Source of the DNA: Mesorhizobium sp. M7A.F.Ca.US.008.03.1.1
GTDB lineage: Bacteria > Pseudomonadota > Alphaproteobacteria > Rhizobiales > Rhizobiaceae
Assembly (NCBI RefSeq): GCF_003997495.1
Contig: NZ_RZRU01000004.1
Location: forward strand, 1 to 64,000
Direction: 5' to 3'
Length of the DNA: 64,000 nt
Below are positions 59,452 through 64,000 of the stretch, one piece after another (the first letter of the stretch is position 1; every line of letters starts with the position of its first letter). The notes under the pieces are model-generated. The model saw only the letters and a list, made by a program, of their open reading frames with translations. It was not told where the DNA came from and did no database searches. The position numbers and the translations under genes are program-made.

Positions 59452-61365
59452 GTGAACGCAACGCCGCATACCCCGCTTCTCGACAAGGTCCGCATCCCGG
59501 CCGACCTGCGCACGCTTGCCGAAAGCGAGCTGCCGCAATTGGCGTCCGAGCTTCGCGCCGAGCTGGTCGACGCCGTGTCGCGCACGGGTGGTCATCTTGG
59601 CGCCGGGCTTGGCGTGGTCGAGCTGACAGTGGCGCTGCACTATGTCTTCAACACTCCCGACGACCGGCTGATCTGGGATGTCGGCCACCAGGCCTATCCA
59701 CACAAGATCCTGACCGGCCGCCGCGACCGCATCCGCACGCTGCGCCAGGAAGGCGGCCTGTCCGGCTTCACCCGCCGCGCCGAGAGCGAGTACGATCCCT
59801 TCGGCGCCGCCCACTCCTCGACATCGATATCGGCTGGCCTCGGCATGGCCGCCGCCCGCGATCTCTCCGGCGGCCGCAACAATGTGATCGCCGTCATCGG
59901 CGACGGCGCCATGTCTGCCGGCATGGCCTACGAGGCGATGAACAATGCCGGCGCGCTCGATGCACGGCTGATCGTCATTCTCAACGACAACGACATGTCG
60001 ATCGCGCCGCCGACCGGCGCCATGAGCGCCTACCTGGCGCGGCTGGCCTCCGGCAAGGCCTATATCGGCCTGCGCGATTTCGGCAAGAAACTTACCTCCT
60101 ATCTCGGCAAGCGCGCGGATCGTGCGATCACCCGGGCGGTCGAGCATGCGCGCGGCTACGTCACCGGCGGCACGCTGTTCGAGGAGCTCGGCTTCTATCA
60201 CATCGGCCCGATCGACGGCCACAATCTGGAGCATCTGATCCCGGTCCTGAAAAATGTCCGTGACAATGGCGAAGGCCCGGTGCTCATCCATGTCGTCACC
60301 CAGAAGGGCAAGGGCTATGCGCCGGCGGAAGCCGCGGCCGACAAATATCATGGCGTCAACAAGTTCGACGTCATCACCGGCGCGCAGGCCAAGGCGCCGG
60401 CCAACGCACCGGCCTACACCAAGGTGTTCGCCGAAAGCCTGGTCCAGGAGGGCCGCGAGGACGACCGCATCGTCGCCGTCACGGCCGCCATGCCGAGCGG
60501 CACCGGTCTCGACCTGTTCGGCGAAGCGTTCCCGTCGCGCACCTTCGATGTCGGCATCGCCGAACAGCACGCGGTGACCTTCGCCGCCGGCCTTGCCACC
60601 GAAGGCTACAAGCCGTTCGCTGCCATCTATTCCACCTTTCTGCAGCGCGCCTACGACCAGGTCGTCCATGACGTTGCCATCCAGAAATTGCCGGTGCGCT
60701 TTCCCATCGACCGCGCCGGCTTCGTCGGCGCCGATGGCGCCACCCATTGCGGCGCCTTCGACACCACCTTCCTGGCGACACTGCCCGGTTTCGTGGTGAT
60801 GGCGGCCGCGGACGAGGCGGAGCTGCGCCACATGGTGCGCACCGCGGCAAGCTATGATGACGGCCCGATCGCCTTCCGCTATCCGCGCGGCAATGGCGTT
60901 GGCGTCGACATGCCGGAGCGTGGCTCTGTGCTCGAAATCGGCAAGGGCCGCATCATAAGGGAGGGCACCAAGGTAGCATTGCTGTCCTTCGGCACACGGC
61001 TGCAGGATTGCCTGATCGCCGCCGAGGAGCTGGGGGCTGCCGGGCTGTCCACCACGGTCGCCGACGCCCGTTTCGCCAAGCCGCTCGACGAGGATCTGAT
61101 CCGGCGGCTGGCCCGCTCGCATGAGGTTCTGGTGACGGTGGAGGAGGGCGCCGTCGGCGGCTTCGCCAGCCACGTGCTGCAGTTCCTCGCCCATGAAGGC
61201 CTGCTGGAAAGCGGCCTGAAGGTGCGCCCGCTGGTACTGCCCGACACGTTCACCGACCACGCCAAGCCGGAAAAGATGTATGCCGATGCCGGGCTCGATG
61301 CTGCCGGCATCGTGCGCACCGTGTTCGTCGCGCTCGGGCATACGGTTCGCGCCCAGCGCGCCTGA
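59452..61365 (+). CDS. dxs: 1-deoxy-D-xylulose-5-phosphate synthase
   Basis: A 637-residue thiamine-diphosphate enzyme that commits pyruvate and glyceraldehyde 3-phosphate to the MEP isoprenoid pathway. Blocks: [56 protein letters not shown], the diphosphate-binding [36 protein letters not shown], and PRGNGVGV near the end. GTG 59452 is taken as the start because the conserved part begins at once after it; the frame extends much further upstream over the pirin gene. The MEP kinase IspE is at 16897-17796. Confidence 0.96.
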   Translation: MNATPHTPLLDKVRIPADLRTLAESELPQLASELRAELVDAVSRTGGHLGAGLGVVELTVALHYVFNTPDDRLIWDVGHQAYPHKILTGRRDRIRTLRQEGGLSGFTRRAESEYDPFGAAHSSTSISAGLGMAAARDLSGGRNNVIAVIGDGAMSAGMAYEAMNNAGALDARLIVILNDNDMSIAPPTGAMSAYLARLASGKAYIGLRDFGKKLTSYLGKRADRAITRAVEHARGYVTGGTLFEELGFYHIGPIDGHNLEHLIPVLKNVRDNGEGPVLIHVVTQKGKGYAPAEAAADKYHGVNKFDVITGAQAKAPANAPAYTKVFAESLVQEGREDDRIVAVTAAMPSGTGLDLFGEAFPSRTFDVGIAEQHAVTFAAGLATEGYKPFAAIYSTFLQRAYDQVVHDVAIQKLPVRFPIDRAGFVGADGATHCGAFDTTFLATLPGFVVMAAADEAELRHMVRTAASYDDGPIAFRYPRGNGVGVDMPERGSVLEIGKGRIIREGTKVALLSFGTRLQDCLIAAEELGAAGLSTTVADARFAKPLDEDLIRRLARSHEVLVTVEEGAVGGFASHVLQFLAHEGLLESGLKVRPLVLPDTFTDHAKPEKMYADAGLDAAGIVRTVFVALGHTVRAQRA

Positions 61366-61513
61366 ATCAAAGTCTCAATGACTTGAATCGGTTTGCCGGC
61401 CAACGATCTTAACGCGTTGTTTACGCTGCCGTTTGGCGCTTTGCTTACCGTGTCTGTTGGCCGTTTTTCAATGGCGCCCTGCTAGATCGTGATCAGGCAG
61501 GGAAATAACAACA

Positions 61514-61801
61514 ATGAAAACGCTTCTGTGCGGTGTAGTGCTTTGCACCGTCATCGTCTCGCCGGCCACAGCCGAAACGCGCTATGATCGCAGCCTCGAA
61601 AAGGCGGCCATGGGCATCGTCGCCGGCAAGATGGGCGACATCCGCGGCGGCTTTTCCTTCAAGCAGGTGCCGCAATTGGTGGTTCTGCCGGCCCCTGTTC
61701 CCGCACCTGCCATCGAGCCTGCACGCGAGCAAGCTTCGGGAGGGCGCGAGGATGGCTTGTCTCCAGCCGTCGAGCGCCCCGTTTCGCGAAGCGAATTCTG
61801 A
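61514..61801 (+). CDS. Small exported protein, 95 residues
   Basis: The product has a signal peptide (MKTLLCGVVLCTVIVSPATAE) and a mature part beginning TRYDRSLEKAAMGIVAGKMGDIRGGFSF, then a Pro/Ala-rich linker (PAPVPAPAIEPAREQ) and a polar end. It resembles small alphaproteobacterial periplasmic proteins of unknown function. ATG 61514 is preceded by GGGAAATAACAAC. It is isolated: dxs ends about 150 bases before, and the next gene is on the opposite strand. The region upstream contains TTAACGCGTTGTTTA, a CtrA-like half match discussed in the rejected list. Confidence 0.6.
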   Translation: MKTLLCGVVLCTVIVSPATAETRYDRSLEKAAMGIVAGKMGDIRGGFSFKQVPQLVVLPAPVPAPAIEPAREQASGGREDGLSPAVERPVSRSEF

Positions 61802-61879
61802 GCCGGAGAGCAGCAAGCCTTGATCGGGATTGCCCGATCGTTTCATCGTGCTTGCCGCTGTGAAAAAGCGTCGGCAATG

Positions 61880-63031
61880 CTACTCCGCCGCCACCAGCTC
61901 CGCTTGGTGCGCCGGTTTCTCGGGGCGCCAGGATTGCGCCGCGTGGCGGGCTCGGTCTGCCAGGGCGGCAAGGCGTCCGCGCAGGTTTCGTCCACCCACC
62001 ACTGACGACAAGATCACCGAATGCGTCGCAAAGCGGCGCTTGAAATCCTCGCCGCCGCAGAGAAAATCGATCGTGGTCAAGCCCCGGTCAAACGACCACT
62101 GGATGTAATCCATCATCAAGACCATGCCCGGCGAGGCCCGTTCGAAGGCCGGGTCATAGGTGGTGACGAAAGCCATCATCGTTCCATGCTGCTCGAAATT
62201 GATCGAGATGGCGATGATCTCGTCTTCGCGTTCGAGCACGAAGATGCGCAGCAACCCAAGCCCTGCCAGAACGGAAATCAGTGCCGCCAGCGCGGGGGAA
62301 CCTTCGTCGAAGAGGTCCGAAACGCGGCCGTGTTTTGCAAGCCATAGCCGCTTCAGCGCCGCGACGCGCTCCAGCACCGGCTCGCGGGCTTCGTGCGCAT
62401 CCATCAAGCGGAAACGCAGCGCGCCGCCTTCCTCCATGAATTTGTAGCCTCGGCGATAGTTTTGCCGGGTTTTCTTCGACTGGCTTTCAAACCATTGTAC
62501 GCCGCGTTGTCCGGCGCTGGAAACTCGGTAGCTGACCTCGCTGCGGTGGCTCGGCTGCAAGATGCTGCCTTGGCCTGGCGCGGCGGGACCGAGCAGGGTC
62601 CGGAATCGGGCATCGGGCAACAGACGATTGAGGTAGGCAAGATCGAAGCCGCCATCGTCGAGGATATGTTGCCAGAGTTGCGGCAGGATCTGTGGCTCGG
62701 CATCGGGAGCAAGCAGGACGTCGCCATAGTCGCAGTGATCCTTCGCCGCCCATTCCAGCATACGAATGCCCGAGCGCCAGAAGGTCGCGAGCGCAATGAC
62801 GGCCTCGAGGCGCTCGCCGCTCCAGACCAGGCCGATCCTGAGACCGCGACGTTCCTGATGCGGTGTGGTGTGCCACCAGGCCGAGATCCAGTCGGGATGC
62901 TGGAAAACGAGGCCGCCGGCGCGTTGCCAGAGCGCTGCCCAGGCGGGCGCGATTTCTGCCAGTCGCGCTGACGAGGTTGCAATTTCGATCCGGTGCGTTC
63001 GCGGCATCCGGAACACGGCGGGTCCGTTCAT
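61880..63031 (-). CDS. GNAT-fold acyltransferase-like (CelD/BioF2 type)
   Basis: A 383-residue protein of the Acetyltransf_6 (CelD/BioF2-like) group: an N-terminal variable part with WAALWQRAGGLVFQHPDWISAWW, then SQSKKTRQNYRRGYKFMEEGG and the core ERVAALKRLWLAKHGRVSDLFDEG, RIFVLEREDEIIAISINF and ASPGMVLMMDYIQWSFDRGLTTIDFLCGGEDFKRRF. Members carry out acyl transfer in polysaccharide or lipid assembly. ATG 63031 overlaps the stop of the sterol-desaturase gene (ATGA), so the two are translationally coupled. The specific reaction is unknown. Confidence 0.8.
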   Translation of the reverse strand: MNGPAVFRMPRTHRIEIATSSARLAEIAPAWAALWQRAGGLVFQHPDWISAWWHTTPHQERRGLRIGLVWSGERLEAVIALATFWRSGIRMLEWAAKDHCDYGDVLLAPDAEPQILPQLWQHILDDGGFDLAYLNRLLPDARFRTLLGPAAPGQGSILQPSHRSEVSYRVSSAGQRGVQWFESQSKKTRQNYRRGYKFMEEGGALRFRLMDAHEAREPVLERVAALKRLWLAKHGRVSDLFDEGSPALAALISVLAGLGLLRIFVLEREDEIIAISINFEQHGTMMAFVTTYDPAFERASPGMVLMMDYIQWSFDRGLTTIDFLCGGEDFKRRFATHSVILSSVVGGRNLRGRLAALADRARHAAQSWRPEKPAHQAELVAAE

Positions 63032-64000
63032 GGCTTGGCCCTTTGCGGCGATTGCTGTGGCTCGGGCTTGTCTGTGCGGAAGTGTCTGGCGATCTGTCGC
63101 CACATCCGCTTCAGCGGCATGACGTACAGGCCTGCGAGCGACTGGTAGTCGCGCACGTTGCGTTCGATCAAACCGAACTTGAAGTCCTCGTCGGGTCTCG
63201 GAACGCACAGAGTTCCGAAGAGCCGATCCCAAAACGAGAAGAGCAGCCCGAAGTTCTTGTCGTAATGGCGAGGGTCGGTGCTGTGGTGCAACTGATGCCA
63301 GTGCGGGCACAGGATCAGATTGTTCAGCGGTCCAAACGAGATCTTGAAATGCGTGTGCCTGACGAAATCCATCATCAGGATGTTGCGTATGATGTAGACG
63401 TTGACGCCGAAGACGGTCAGCTCAACGAGGTTCAGCGACAGCAGCGACCAGATGCCGAAGCAGATGCCGGGAATGACGCCGTCCCAGGCCCGGTTCATCA
63501 ATTCGTCGAGCGGGTGGACGCGATCCTTGGTGATGCCGACCATCACCTCGGCCGAATGGTGGACCTTGTGCAGTTCCCAGAGCACCGGGTAGCGGTGCTG
63601 GGCGACGTGATAGAGATAGTACGAGATATCGTAGGCAAGCAGCATGGTGATGGTGAAGATCGTCACCGTCACCGGCCCTGCCGGGCCTTCAATCAGGGGC
63701 GGCTGGATTGCCAGCAGTGTGGAGAGCAACCAGTTCGTCGCATAGCCGATGGCGCTGACGAAGACGACGCCGGCGGGCATCATGAGGAATGGCATCAGCG
63801 CCTTCCGCGTCACCCAGAACAAAAGGTCGGCTTTCGCCGAAGGATGCGTGATGACCTCATGCGGGACCGCGAACTCGAAGAACTCTTTCCAGCTCTTTTT
63901 CTCGACCGTGCGCCAGTAGGCGACCAAGGCGCTGACCAAAGCAGTCAACAACAGAAGTCCGGTCGCCAGCAGGCCGGCGCCGGAAATCCGGTCAAGAACC
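63028..64000 (-). CDS. Sterol desaturase/fatty acid hydroxylase family (cut by window end)
   Basis: The frame runs from the stop at 63028 to the window edge, so the start is missing. The integral membrane di-iron hydroxylase signature is complete in what is visible: HVAQHRYP and HKVHHSAEV (first and second His boxes), with further His in VRHTHFKISFGPLNN, and HWHQLHHST (last box). Several membrane helices surround them. Such enzymes hydroxylate or desaturate sterols, hopanoids, carotenoids or fatty acids. It is coupled by ATGA to the GNAT-like gene downstream, suggesting a shared lipid-modifying task. Confidence 0.88.
   Translation of the reverse strand, partial: VLDRISGAGLLATGLLLLTALVSALVAYWRTVEKKSWKEFFEFAVPHEVITHPSAKADLLFWVTRKALMPFLMMPAGVVFVSAIGYATNWLLSTLLAIQPPLIEGPAGPVTVTIFTITMLLAYDISYYLYHVAQHRYPVLWELHKVHHSAEVMVGITKDRVHPLDELMNRAWDGVIPGICFGIWSLLSLNLVELTVFGVNVYIIRNILMMDFVRHTHFKISFGPLNNLILCPHWHQLHHSTDPRHYDKNFGLLFSFWDRLFGTLCVPRPDEDFKFGLIERNVRDYQSLAGLYVMPLKRMWRQIARHFRTDKPEPQQSPQRAKP

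Noticed and set aside
59431-61341. 636-codon minus-strand open frame opposite dxs
   Set aside because: It is the complement of an intact, motif-complete dxs; high-GC codon bias keeps the antisense frame open. The translation is full of Arg, Gly and Asp with no family character.
61409-61423. CtrA-like site TTAA-N7-TTTA before the small exported protein gene
   Set aside because: One base differs from TTAA-N7-TTAA, no second site is present, and such matches are expected by chance in the AT-richer gaps.
1-64000. tRNA, rRNA, CRISPR array, integrase or transposase genes
   Set aside because: I looked at all gaps for cloverleaf-like sequence ending in CCA-type acceptors, regularly spaced repeats, and transposase or integrase motifs, and found none I could support.

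Overview
The window looks like chromosomal DNA of a Mesorhizobium-like member of the Rhizobiales (Alphaproteobacteria). The evidence is high-GC coding sequence, a BacA/SbmA peptide transporter, duplicated F0 subunits b' and b downstream of atpI, the BioR-BioY biotin pair with its TTATCTATAA operators, rhizobial families such as DUF6101 and DUF1344, a ribBX-type riboflavin gene, and palindromic intergenic repeats of the rhizobial kind. I see no rRNA, tRNA, CRISPR array, integrase or transposase. Almost all of the window is core housekeeping sequence.

Layout. 1-9 kb: end of an MFS gene, bacA, a deacetylase-like protein, a YfgM-like protein overlapping der, a divergent LysR/MFS pair, and a SleB-like wall hydrolase. 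9.2-12 kb: the F0 ATP synthase operon (atpI-atpB-atpE-atpF'-atpF) with a readable promoter and terminator. 12-21.3 kb: rnhB, a radical SAM protein, a small glycosyltransferase, a PhyH protein, moaB-ispE, an S49 peptidase, a methyltransferase, DUF2007 and a polyprenyl diphosphate synthase. 21.3-25.4 kb: a divergent MFS/TetR pair with paired operators, then bioR, bioY and DUF1284. 25.6-32 kb: a TPR protein, a GNAT enzyme, and glyQ-glyS. 32-46.4 kb: small secreted or acidic proteins, a Sua5/TsaC enzyme, an FAD oxidase, DUF6101, ubiA, a LysR/PhyH divergent pair, purD, a GH25 lysozyme, acyl-CoA dehydrogenase plus enoyl-CoA hydratase, and pdxH. 46.5-53.6 kb: a lipoprotein, dnaJ-like, fabI, a phosphatase, DUF1344, aroC, ribBX, and an MFS gene divergent from a TetR gene with three operators. 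54.4-64 kb: a candidate small RNA or leader, a membrane protein, bluB behind a cobalamin riboswitch, an HDAC-family gene with xseB, DUF2277, pirin, dxs, and a translationally coupled sterol-desaturase/GNAT pair cut by the window end.

How the genes connect. Isoprenoid and quinone synthesis is spread over the window (dxs, ispE, polyprenyl synthase, ubiA). Cofactor genes include moaB, pdxH, ribBX, bluB and bioY. Four regulator/target pairs are divergent (LysR/MFS, TetR/MFS twice, LysR/PhyH), and three of these have visible palindromes between the genes.

Most unusual points. (1) glyS is about 155 residues longer than the family norm. It carries two separate in-frame insertions: a nested palindromic repeat element, and an AT-richer segment of about 110 codons. 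(2) A promoter, two small hairpins and a terminator lie within about 80 bases at 54.4 kb. (3) bluB has a 79-residue tail reading antisense across the end of its neighbour. (4) Regularly built operator clusters lie beside two TetR genes.
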